Below, piece after piece: positions 1 to 8,100 of a stretch of 64,000 bases of DNA. The notes below the pieces were generated by a model, which saw only the letters and a program-made list of their open reading frames with translations, had not been told where the DNA came from and did not search any database. Source of the stretch: a virus; IMG/VR virus record IMGVR_UViG_3300037193_002017, positions 1-64,000 of that record; one strand, given 5' to 3'. Each line of letters starts with the position of its first letter. Position 1 is the first letter of the stretch. Position numbers and translations under genes: made by a program.

Positions 1-528
1 ATCGACGCCTTCCTCCTGTACGGGCTGGAGGAGGAGCTCGAGGACCAGATGATCCAGGGCGACGGCACCGGCGAGAACTTCGAGGGTCTCGGCACCGTGT
101 CCGGTGTCCAGGCGCAGGCCTGGGACACCAACCTGCTCACCACCCTCAGGAAGGCGCGGACCAAGGTCCGCACCGTGGGCCGGTCCATTGCCAACGCCTA
201 CCTGTTCAACCCGGCCGACCTCGAGACCCTCGACCTCCTGCAGGACAACGAGGGCCGCTATTACTTCGGCGGGCCGACCGCGTCCGGGAGTGCCAACCCG
301 CTGTGGGGTGTCGGGGTCGTCGAGACCGAGGCCGTTCCGGCGGGCACCGGCTACGTCGGTGACTTCCGCAAGGCCGTGCTGTGGGACCGAGAGCAGGCCA
401 CCGTCCAGGTGACCGACTCCCACCTGGACTTCTTCGTCCGCAACCTGGTGGCGATCCTCGCCGAGATGCGCGCGGCGTTCGGTGTCCTGCAGCCGTCCGC
501 GTTCGTCGAGATCGACCTGACCGCCTGA
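1..528 (+). CDS. Major capsid protein, C-terminal part (prophage A)
   Basis: The frame is open from base 1, so this is the last 175 residues of a longer protein cut by the window edge. The visible part looks like the C-terminal half of an HK97-fold major capsid protein: an acidic helix, a QGDGTGENF loop, then NPADLETL, a Phe-Gly-Gly segment and a final beta region ending VEIDLTA. Its place directly before head-tail joining genes supports this. It does not resemble the second capsid protein at 57583-58827, which shows that two different phages are present. The family call rests on pattern and context. Confidence 0.85.
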   Translation: MDAFLLYGLEEELEDQMIQGDGTGENFEGLGTVSGVQAQAWDTNLLTTLRKARTKVRTVGRSIANAYLFNPADLETLDLLQDNEGRYYFGGPTASGSANPLWGVGVVETEAVPAGTGYVGDFRKAVLWDREQATVQVTDSHLDFFVRNLVAILAEMRAAFGVLQPSAFVEIDLTA

Positions 529-543
529 TCGGAGGCTGAACCC

Positions 544-756
544 ATGGCGTACCTCGACCCCGCAGGGGGCAGGGCCCGCGAGGGCAAGCAGACCGCCGCC
601 GTCACCAATGCCGCAGCCGCGACCGCTTCGGCGGCCGCCGGCGCGACCCCGACGAAGGCGGAGTACGACGCGCTCCTGGCCGACTGCAACGCGCTGCGCA
701 CCAAGCTGAACGCGCTGCTCGCGGCCATGCGGACGTCCGGCCAGCTGGCGTCGTGA
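544..756 (+). CDS. Small Ala-rich head-associated protein
   Basis: This encodes 70 residues. The N-terminus is low complexity (Ala, Thr, Gly) and the C-terminus is a heptad-like helix (DALLADCNALRTKLNALL) that could form a short coiled coil. It starts 15 bases after the capsid gene behind a GGAGG-type site and its end overlaps the next gene by 4 bases. Small helical proteins at this position are often head fibre or decoration proteins; that role is inferred from position only. Confidence 0.6.
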   Translation: MAYLDPAGGRAREGKQTAAVTNAAAATASAAAGATPTKAEYDALLADCNALRTKLNALLAAMRTSGQLAS

Positions 757-1382
757 CGCTGTTCACCCACCGCAACGCCGGAGGGCGGTGCCCGTGCGGA
801 GCAGCCAACGCTGCGTGCGGGCCGCCCTCCGACGTGGTGCCGGTGGACCAACGCATCGAGGAGGTGGCCGCGGTGAGCGGTCCGCTGAAGAAGTACAGGG
901 TCACGCGCGGCGGCGTGTCGACCGTGATGAAGCTGAACGAGGCCGATGCCGCCCGGCTCGGCGTCGGGGCCGGTGACGTCGTTGGGGCGGCGTCGACCAT
1001 CCCGGTCGTCGAGCCGGTCGGCGAGACCGATGGGGGCGGTGACGGCGATGGCGCTGCTGACGACTCCAGCACCGTCCAGGCCATGGTCGCCGCTGATGCC
1101 GGTACGGGGGCGGAGCCGGTGCAGTCGGCTGCGGACTCCGGCGGTGACAGCCCGGCGCCGGGAGACCCGCAGGCTGCGGCGGATCCGGGCGATCAGAAGG
1201 AGGCAGCGGTGAGCGACGCGGGCGACCAAGCGGCCGCCGAACCGGCCGACGCCGGCGGCGACACCCCGGCCAAGGCGCCCGCCCGGGCGCCGGCGAAGAA
1301 GACGGCCGCCAAGAAGCAGACAGCGGCCGCGAACAAGGCCCGCACGGCGGCGGCCAACAAGGCCGAGAGCCCCGGTGGCTGA
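753..1382 (+). CDS. Head protein with Lys/Ala-rich tail, unknown role
   Basis: A GTG start overlaps the previous stop in a GTGA arrangement. Of 209 residues, the N-terminus has a Cys cluster (CPCGAANAAC), followed by a compact region near residues 45-75 (KKYRVTRGGVSTVMKL). The rest is acidic low complexity, then repeated Ala-Lys-Pro blocks resembling a histone-like tail. The prophage B gene at 61319-61603 ends in a similar Pro/Ala/Lys tail. It lies between capsid and connector, so a head-completion or DNA-contacting role is possible but unproved. Confidence 0.6.
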   Translation: MTLFTHRNAGGRCPCGAANAACGPPSDVVPVDQRIEEVAAVSGPLKKYRVTRGGVSTVMKLNEADAARLGVGAGDVVGAASTIPVVEPVGETDGGGDGDGAADDSSTVQAMVAADAGTGAEPVQSAADSGGDSPAPGDPQAAADPGDQKEAAVSDAGDQAAAEPADAGGDTPAKAPARAPAKKTAAKKQTAAANKARTAAANKAESPGG

Positions 1383-1929
1383 GACGTTCCTCGCCGACCC
1401 GGCCGAGCTGGCGGTGAAGCTCGGCCGGGCGGAGGACGACCCGAAGCTGCAGTTCGCGCTGCGGGCTGCGACGCGCCGGTTCCGCGGACAGGTCGGGCAC
1501 CAGGTCTACCCGGTCACCGAGAACGAGCAGGTGACGCTGGACGGCAACGGCCGCGAGTCCATCCTGCTGCCGGTGTGGCCCACGGTCACGGTGACGACGG
1601 TGGTCCTCGAGGGCGTCACCCTCGTCGAGGGCACCGACTACCAGTGGTCCGAGGAGGGCATCCTGCGCCGCCTGGGCTGCAAGGTGTGGCCCGACAAGCT
1701 GCGCTGCCTGCAGGTCACCTACAGCCACGGCTGGGCGACCCGCCCGGCGGACGTGGCGGAGGTGGTCGGCGAGCGGACGGAGGCGGCGTTCACCATCCCG
1801 GTCGGTGTCCAGTCCCAGGCCGTGGGCGGGCAGTCCGTGACGTTCGGGGCGCAGGCCGCGTCCGGGTCCACGGAGGCCTGGGTCAAGACCGTCGACCGCC
1901 ACAAGGTCCGTGCATCCGGAGACGTCTGA
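1375..1929 (+). CDS. Head-tail connector (gp6-like)
   Basis: This GTG-start gene of 184 residues overlaps the preceding gene by 8 bases. The N-terminus (FLADPAELAVKLG, then residues in the style of ALRAATRRFRG) and the following beta-rich part with a Pro-Val-Trp-Pro segment are typical of the small adaptor that docks beneath the portal ring in HK97-like siphoviruses. Order (capsid, connector, stopper, tail completion) fits. Prophage B has its own connector at 59975-60787 with an added Ig-like domain. Confidence 0.7.
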   Translation: MAETFLADPAELAVKLGRAEDDPKLQFALRAATRRFRGQVGHQVYPVTENEQVTLDGNGRESILLPVWPTVTVTTVVLEGVTLVEGTDYQWSEEGILRRLGCKVWPDKLRCLQVTYSHGWATRPADVAEVVGERTEAAFTIPVGVQSQAVGGQSVTFGAQAASGSTEAWVKTVDRHKVRASGDV

Positions 1930-2276
1930 TGTTCTTTCACGACAGCGTCGTACGGGTACGCGCGGGCACCCGCACGAGCCGCGGCGGGGACACCGTGAAG
2001 GACTGGTCGGCGGGAGCGGTGTCAAGGCTGGCGGTGGGCCAGCTGAACATCCAGCCCGCCAGCCAGAGCGAGCAGACCGATGCCACACGTACGGCGGTCG
2101 TCACTGGGTGGCGGGTGCAGTCCGAGCCGGGCACCGCCCCGGACATCACGGCCGCCGACCGGATCGAGTGGCGCGGCATGGTCCTCGAGGTCCAGGGCGA
2201 GGTCGCCGAGTGGCCGGGCCCGCTCACCGGCGCCGTGCATCACATCGAGTTCACCATGAACCGCGCCACCGGATAG
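1929..2276 (+). CDS. Head closure (stopper) protein
   Basis: A 115-residue protein whose ATG overlaps the previous stop. It is beta-rich with a typical stopper pattern: a leading RVRAGTRTS region, an internal variable loop, then DRIEWRGMVLEVQGEV and a hydrophobic finish. The length and the location after a connector match neck proteins that close the filled head. Family membership is inferred from order and general sequence shape. Confidence 0.6.
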   Translation: MFFHDSVVRVRAGTRTSRGGDTVKDWSAGAVSRLAVGQLNIQPASQSEQTDATRTAVVTGWRVQSEPGTAPDITAADRIEWRGMVLEVQGEVAEWPGPLTGAVHHIEFTMNRATG

Positions 2277-2285
2277 GAGGCTCTC

Positions 2286-2567
2286 GTGCTCCAAGACTTC
2301 CGGCTGGATGCCGCCGGCGTTCGGGAGGTCCTCAAGGGCCCGGAGATGCGTCAGGTCATCGACGATCTGGCCGGGCAGATCGCCGGGCACGTGCGGGCGA
2401 ACGTGCCCTCCGGCACGGTCGTGTCCGTGCGCGGCTACACCACCGACCGTGGGGCGGCCACGGTGGTCATCGAGGACGTTCAGGCGATGGCGTGGCAGGC
2501 CCGCGACGGCATCCTCACCCGGGCCGCGGCGGCGGCCGGGCTCGAGGTGAAGGCGTGGCAGCGATGA
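2286..2567 (+). CDS. Neck or minor tail protein (HK97 gp10-like)
   Basis: A GTG start 9 bases after the stopper gene gives 93 residues. The mostly helical N-terminus (residues 1-38) is followed by VPSGTVVSVRGYTTDRGAATVVIED, split here by a strand break typical of small HK97 gp10-type proteins. The stop overlaps the next ATG. It probably takes part in tail-end completion; assignment is from size and gene order. Confidence 0.5.
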   Translation: MLQDFRLDAAGVREVLKGPEMRQVIDDLAGQIAGHVRANVPSGTVVSVRGYTTDRGAATVVIEDVQAMAWQARDGILTRAAAAAGLEVKAWQR

Positions 2568-2983
2568 AGACGTTGACCGTCTTCGACGACGCTCAGGCCG
2601 CCGGAGCCACCGTCCTACGGGACGCGCTCGCCGCGCGCGTCGAGGCCTTCGTCCAGGGTGTGAGCGTGGGCACGAGGGTGCCGGCGGACCGGTCGCCGGA
2701 GCTTGAGCGTCTGCCGTATGTGATGGTCCGCAAGGACTCCGACAGCCCGCACTCGTCCATGGCCAACGCGCGCGTCACGCTGCGGGTGACGGTGTGGCAC
2801 GAGGACGACGACCAGGCGCATGACCTGGCGATGCTCTGCCAGGGCCTGCTCATCGTCCACTCCGGTCCCGTCATCCGGGGCGTCCGCCCGGGCACCGGCC
2901 CGATCCCTGCCGTGGACGACGTCTCCGGCTATCCGCTGAGCACGTTCACCGTGCTCGCCAACATCAAGCCCCGGCTCGCCTGA
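2564..2983 (+). CDS. Tail completion (tail terminator) protein
   Basis: The 139-residue product has an N-terminal helix (LRDALAARVEAFV), a Pro-Tyr-Val-Met strand and RVTLRVTVWHEDDDQAHDL, the alternating beta-alpha pattern of lambda gpU-like tail terminators. It lies immediately before the tail tube gene, the usual place. It starts within a 4-base overlap with the upstream gene. The role is inferred from order and predicted fold. Confidence 0.6.
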   Translation: MKTLTVFDDAQAAGATVLRDALAARVEAFVQGVSVGTRVPADRSPELERLPYVMVRKDSDSPHSSMANARVTLRVTVWHEDDDQAHDLAMLCQGLLIVHSGPVIRGVRPGTGPIPAVDDVSGYPLSTFTVLANIKPRLA

Positions 2984-3125
2984 CACACCAGACACCCGCC
3001 GCCCGGCGATGGGGCAGAGAGCCTCCTCCGGGCTGAGACTCCGGTGCGCGCGCAGCGTCCGGGCGGCGGGCCCCTGCTGCTGAACTGCGGCTCCCTGCTG
3101 ACCTGCTACATGAGAGGAGGGCGCC
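2984..3125 (+). promoter_or_regulatory. Structured leader upstream of tail tube gene
   Basis: This 142-base gap contains a long inverted repeat: CCCGCCGCCCGG at 2996-3007 can pair with the complementary block ending at 3070. A strong AGAGGAGG ribosome binding site follows at about 3113-3120. The gap breaks an otherwise overlapping operon just before a gene that must be made in high amounts, so an internal promoter, attenuator or RNA-processing site is likely. No clear -35/-10 was identified. Confidence 0.4.
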
Positions 3126-3896
3126 GTGGCCGGCGACCCGACACTGGCAAATTTGTGGACCGACGCTGATGTGTACGTGTCCTGGAACCTGAGCGCAGCT
3201 ATTCCGGCGAACGCCGAGACGGCGTTCGGCGCGGACTGGAAACTGATCGGCCTCTTGGACGGGGACGAGGGTTTCCCCGAGACCCGCGACGAGGACACGG
3301 ACGACAAGTTCGCCTGGGGCGGCATCCTCGTCCGCACCAGCCGCAACCACTTCAAGCTCACCAAGTCCTTCACGTGCCTGGAGGACAACGAGTGGACCAG
3401 GAAGCTGGTGTGGCCGGGGTCCACCGACACGCAGATCAAGGTGCCCAAGCCGGAACGGGTGCTCGTCGCGTTCGAGACCCGCGAGGGCGACAAGACGCGC
3501 CGCCTGATCACCGCCCAGTACGCGGAGTGTTCCCTCGACGGGGACCACGGCGAGAACGAAGTGGACCTCGAGTCGGCGACGATCGCCGCGACGATCTTCC
3601 CGACCTCGGCCGGTGTGCTGTTCACCCGTCAGGCCACCCCGGTCCTGCAGTCCATCTCGGTCACCCCGGCCACCCTGTCGATCCCCGACGGCGAGATCAG
3701 CGCCCTGGCCGCGACCGCCACCTACTCCGACGCCAGCACCGCCGACGTCACCGCGCTGGCGTCCTGGACCTCGTCGGACCCGACCAAGGCCACCGTGTCC
3801 GCCGGGTTCGTCACCGGCATCGCGCCCGGCACGTCCACCGTCACCGCCTCGTACCAGGGGCAGACCGACACCTGCGCCGTCACCGTCACGGCCTGA
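3126..3896 (+). CDS. Major tail (tube) protein with C-terminal Big2 Ig-like domain
   Basis: A 256-residue protein with a GTG start 5 bases after AGAGGAGG. Residues 1-165 form the tube domain, with strands such as KLTKSFTCLEDNE and an acidic loop (DEDTDDKF). From about residue 172 the pattern SISVTPATLSIPDGE to TVTASYQGQT is a bacterial Ig-like Big2 domain. Such fused Ig domains decorate the outside of many siphovirus tails and may bind cell-surface sugars. The gene sits between two structured gaps, consistent with separately tuned expression. Confidence 0.85.
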   Translation: MAGDPTLANLWTDADVYVSWNLSAAIPANAETAFGADWKLIGLLDGDEGFPETRDEDTDDKFAWGGILVRTSRNHFKLTKSFTCLEDNEWTRKLVWPGSTDTQIKVPKPERVLVAFETREGDKTRRLITAQYAECSLDGDHGENEVDLESATIAATIFPTSAGVLFTRQATPVLQSISVTPATLSIPDGEISALAATATYSDASTADVTALASWTSSDPTKATVSAGFVTGIAPGTSTVTASYQGQTDTCAVTVTA

Positions 3897-3987
3897 CCCA
3901 TCGCCCGGGCGCGGGGAGTTCGTCGCGGTTCGGCCCGCGCCCGGTGCACCACCCACCCCCGAACCGCGACGAGAGGAACCGCGACAC
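3897..3987 (+). promoter_or_regulatory. Intergenic RNA structure with two competing stems
   Basis: Two perfect inverted repeats interleave here. CCGGGCGCGGG at 3905-3915 pairs with 3934-3944, and TCGTCGCGGTTCGG at 3920-3933 pairs with 3959-3972. The arms cross, so they are either a pseudoknot or mutually exclusive hairpins. A GAGAGGAACC site at 3971-3980 follows the second stem. Position after the tube gene suggests partial termination or an mRNA-stabilising structure. Confidence 0.5.
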
Positions 3988-4347
3988 ATGGCCCTGCAGT
4001 TCACCGACGCCGAGCTCCACGCCAAGGCCATCCAACTCGGCATCGTCGCCGGCCCTGATGAAGTGCTGCCGCCCCGGCAGCGTTCCAAGGTGGCCGCCGC
4101 CCTCGTCGAGGAGCGGCGCGCCGCCACCCGGCAGGAGGAGACGCCGGAGCCGGTGTGCGCGAAGGAGATCGTCGTGCAGCCCGGCGGCCAAGTGCTCGTC
4201 GACGGCGAGCCGTTTCCGTGGCTGATCGCCCGGCAGCCGATGGAGATCGGCCTCAACCCCGAGGGCATCAGCACCGTCCGTCTCACGCTCATGACCGAGA
4301 CGGTTCAGGTCCTCAAGCCCCAGCCCAGCAAGAACGAGAGCGAGTAA
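3988..4347 (+). CDS. Tail-region protein of unknown function
   Basis: A 119-residue protein with a GAGAGGAA ribosome site. Residues 1-50 form a helical, basic region (HAKAIQLGIVAG, RSKVAAALVEERR); residues 60-110 form a beta region around VQPGGQVLVDGEPFPWLIA. The second part reads like a small barrel or sandwich with a repeated strand-loop pattern. It precedes the tail assembly chaperone genes. I do not recognise the family. Confidence 0.6.
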   Translation: MALQFTDAELHAKAIQLGIVAGPDEVLPPRQRSKVAAALVEERRAATRQEETPEPVCAKEIVVQPGGQVLVDGEPFPWLIARQPMEIGLNPEGISTVRLTLMTETVQVLKPQPSKNESE

Positions 4348-4352
4348 CACCC

Positions 4353-4697
4353 ATGACCAGCCGAACCGCGACCAAGGCCCCCGACGACCAGCCGTTCGAC
4401 TTCAACCTCGACGCCGTCAAGGCCGAAAGCGACCTGTCCCCGTTCCGCGTCCACTTCGCCGGCCGCCGCTGGGAGATGAAGCACCTCGAGGCCCTGGACG
4501 TCTGGCAGCTGATGGACGCCGCCGAACGGGGTGAGATCGGCGCCATGCTCGGCGCGTTCCAGGCCGCCCTCGGCGACGACTACACCGACTTCCGCAAGCA
4601 GGAGTTGCCGCAGTACAAGCTGAAGGCCCTGTTCGAGGCTTACCGGAAGCACTGCGGCGTGGCCGAGGGGGAATCGGAGGCCTCGTCCGGCTCCTGA
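4353..4697 (+). CDS. Tail assembly chaperone, short form (gpG-like)
   Basis: This 114-residue protein lies between tail tube and tape measure, the fixed position of the lambda gpG analogue that keeps the tape measure soluble during tail assembly. It shows the family's mixed helical pattern (EALDVWQLMDAAERGEIGAM) and ends in a short hydrophilic tail (EGESEASSGS). A second frame overlaps its 3' end and continues to 5119; see the frameshifted form. Confidence 0.8.
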   Translation: MTSRTATKAPDDQPFDFNLDAVKAESDLSPFRVHFAGRRWEMKHLEALDVWQLMDAAERGEIGAMLGAFQAALGDDYTDFRKQELPQYKLKALFEAYRKHCGVAEGESEASSGS

Positions 4698-5119
4698 GAG
4701 AGCACGGCGAGGCAGTCCAAGCCGACCTGCGCGAGCACTACAACATCCGCCTGTCGGATCTGTTCGCGCGCGACGCGCACGGCCGGCCGCTGCTGACGTG
4801 GCGGGAGCTCGGCGGCTACATCCGCCAGCTCCCCCCGCACGCCCGCACCCGCATGGCCCTGGGCCACACCGACGGCGTGTGGGGCCTGCAGGAACACCTC
4901 ACCGCCCTCGTCATCGACGAGCTGCGGGTGGCGAACTGGCAGCGCCAGAACGAGGGCGTCAAGGAGTCCAAACGGTCCAAGCCGCCCAAGCCCGTGCCCC
5001 GCCCCGGGGTGCGGGGCGGCCGGGAGAAGAACTCCCCCGAACGCGTCGCCAAGCGCAAGGCGGCCCTGGCCCGGGCCGCCCAGCGTAAGCGGGCGATCGC
5101 CGCAGGAGAGATCCGCTGA
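4353..5119 (+). CDS. Tail assembly chaperone, -1 frameshift product (gpGT-like)
   Basis: Past the gpG stop, a frame one base back runs uninterrupted to 5119. It encodes EHYNIRLSDLF, LTWRELGGYIRQLP, then a Lys/Arg-rich tail, the usual T domain. It has no convincing start of its own before the overlap. A G-run followed by AA (GGGGGAA, 4667-4673) read as G-GGG-GAA is the best slip site; it is less canonical than CCCAAAA in prophage B. The frameshift follows the conserved siphovirus pattern; the exact slip site is inferred. Confidence 0.65.
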
Positions 5120-5146
5120 TCAACAACTGAACACAGGGGGTGCCCT

Positions 5147-8100
5147 ATGCCGTCCGTCGGCTACGCCACGCTGCAGGTCATCCCCTCCGTACGCGGGATC
5201 GGCGACGAGCTGCGCCGTCAGCTCCTCGGCCCCGCCTCCGACGCCGCCGACCAGGCCGGGGAGCAGTCCGGGTCCCGGTTCGGCGAGAAGTGGAAGCAGG
5301 GCCTGGCGGCGGCTGGTGCTGCGGCCGGGGCGGTCCTGGTGGCGGCCACGGTGTCGGCCGTGGAGAAGGAGCGGATGGCCGACAAGCTGTCCGCTCAGCT
5401 GGGCCTGACCGGGCGCGGGGCCAAGCAGGCGGGGAAGATCGCGGGCGATCTGTACTCGGGTGCGGTCGTCGAGTCCTTCGAGGACGGCGCCGCCGCGGTG
5501 CGGGCGGTCATGGGGTCTGGCCTGATCGACGACAAGGCCACCACCAAGAGCATCAAGGCCATCACCACCCAGGTCGCCGACCTGGCGAACACCTTCGAGC
5601 AGGACCTCGTCGGCACGACCAACGCCGCGACCCAGCTCATCCGCACCGGTCTGGCCAAGGACGCCCCTGCCGCGCTGGACCTGCTGACCGCGGGCCTGCA
5701 GTCGTCCGCTGACAAGGGCGGCGACTTCCTCGAGACGATCAATGAGTACTCGACTCAGTTTCGCAAAGCCGGGCTCGACGGTGCTACGGCGGTCGGCCTG
5801 CTCAACCAGGCCATCCGCGCGGGCGCCCGCGACAGCGATATCGCCGCGGATGCGATCAAAGAGTTCAGCATCAGGGCTATCGACGGCTCTGATTCCAGCA
5901 GTGCCGGGTTCAAGGCGCTGGGGCTGTCGGCCAAGGACATGGCCGCCCAGTTCGCCCAGGGAGGTGAGGCCGCCAACGGCGTCCTGGACGTGACCCTCGA
6001 CAAGCTCCGCGGCGTCAAGGACCCGGTCAAGCAGTCGCAGATCGCCGTCCAGCTGTTCGGCACCCAGGCCGAGGACCTCGGGGCGAGTTTGCTCGCGATG
6101 GACCCGTCCTCGGCCGCCGCCGAACTGGGTCAGTTCGGTGGTGCGGCCAAGCGGGTCGGCGACACCATCCGCGGCAACACCTCCACCGAACTGAAGGTTC
6201 TGCAGCGGCAGCTGATGGGGGTCGTCGGCGGTGTGGTCACGTCTGTCGTGCTGCCCGGCCTGCGCGGGCTGAACGACGCTCTGGCATGGACCGGCAGGGC
6301 GGCGGGCGCCACGGGACGCTGGTTCCAGCAGTGGGGCGCGTGGCTGCTCCCGGTGATCGTGCTCGTCGGCGGGCTGACCATCGCGCTGAACGCGCAGGCC
6401 ATCTCCACAGCGGCCGTCACCGCGGTCTTCTCCATCTACCGTGCGGCGATCCTGGCCGGCACCGCCGTCACGCAAGGCTTCGCCATCGCGCAGGCCTTCC
6501 TCAACAGCGTGATGGCGCTGAACCCGATCACGCTGATCGTGATCGCGCTCGTGGCGCTCGGCGTCGCGCTGGTCGTCGCCTACAAAAAATCGGAGACTTT
6601 CCGGGGCATCGTCCAGGCCGTCTGGAAGGGCATCCAGACGGCGGCCCTGTGGGCGTGGAACAACGTCCTCAAGCCCGTCTTCGCGGCCCTGGTCGTGGCC
6701 TGGCAGGAGGCCGCGAAGTGGGCGCTGTGGCTGTGGCGGTCCGTGCTGCAGCCCGTGATCGGGTTCATCGTCACCGCCTTCAAATGGTGGTGGACCGCCG
6801 CCAAGATCTACTTCACCGCCGTCGGCGTCGTCTTCTACACGCTCGGCGCGGTCGCGGTCTGGCTCTGGAAGAACGCGATCTGGCCGGTGATCGGGTGGAT
6901 CATCGGCGGGTTCAAGCTCTGGTGGGCCGGGGTCAAGCTGTACTTCTCCCTGGTCGGCGCCGGGTTCCGGGCGGTCGGCGCGGTCGCGATGTGGCTGTGG
7001 CGCAACGCCATCTGGCCCGTCATCGGGTTCATCATCGGCGGCTTCAAGCTGTGGTGGGCCGGGGTCAAGATCTACTTCAACCTGGTCAAGGGCGGTTTCC
7101 GGGCGGTCGGCGCCGGAGCGACGTGGCTCTGGAAGAACGCGATCATGCCCGCCTGGAACGGCATCAAGACCGGCATCTCCACGGTCTACAACGTCGGCAT
7201 CAAGCCGGTGCTCGCGGCCCTGCGCACGGCGGTCGGCAAGACCGGCGATGCCTTCGGCGCCGCGAAGGACGCCATCAAGGTCGCCTGGGACAAGGTGAAG
7301 GGGATCGCGAAGGCACCGGTCGAGTTCGTCGTCGACACCGTCTACAACCGCGGACTCGTAGGCGTCTGGAACAAAGTCGCCTCGGCTTTCGGCGCGCCCA
7401 AGTTGTCGAAGTACAAGTTCGCCCGGGGCGGCCCGGTGTTCGGGGCGGGCACCGAGACCAGCGACGACGTCCCCGCGTGGCTGTCGAAGAACGAGCACGT
7501 ATGGACGGCGAAGGAGGTACGCGGCGCCGGCGGTCACGGCGCGGTCATGGCCCTGCGCAAGTGGGCCGCGGCCGGCGGGCGAGGCCGTCCCGGGTTCGCC
7601 GACGGGGGCGGCCTGTTCGGGTGGGTCGGCTCAGCCGCCTCCACCGCGAAGGGCTGGGGATCGGACGCCTGGGAGGCGGTCAAGTCCGGCGCGAAGTGGC
7701 TGAAGGACACCCTCGCCGACTCGGCCCGCTCCGGGGTCAACACGGTCGTCAAGCCGCTGCTACGCGGGATCCCGCACCTGGACTCCGGCATCGGCAAGAT
7801 GATCGCCAAGGTCCCCACCGCGATGATCGACGCCCTGTTCGGGTACGCGGAGAAGGCCGACAAGAAGGGCGCCTCACAGTCCTCGGCCGGCTTCGGCGGG
7901 GGGCAGATCCCGACGGGGAAGCGGGCCACGATCATCCGCCGGGCCCTGCAGGCGGCCGGTGTGCCGCCGCCAGGCACGATCGGCCAGTGGCTCGCCGGGA
8001 TGAACACACTGATCACCCGCGAGTCCGGCTGGAACGCCTCCGCCGTCAACCGGTGGGACATCAACGCGAAGAACGGCGTGCCATCCCAGGGTCTGGCGCA

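Noticed and set aside
5120-7537. Very long open frame on the minus strand
   Set aside because: It mirrors the tape measure gene; composition is Arg/Gly/Asp/Pro-rich without domains, as expected from the opposite strand of high-GC coding DNA.
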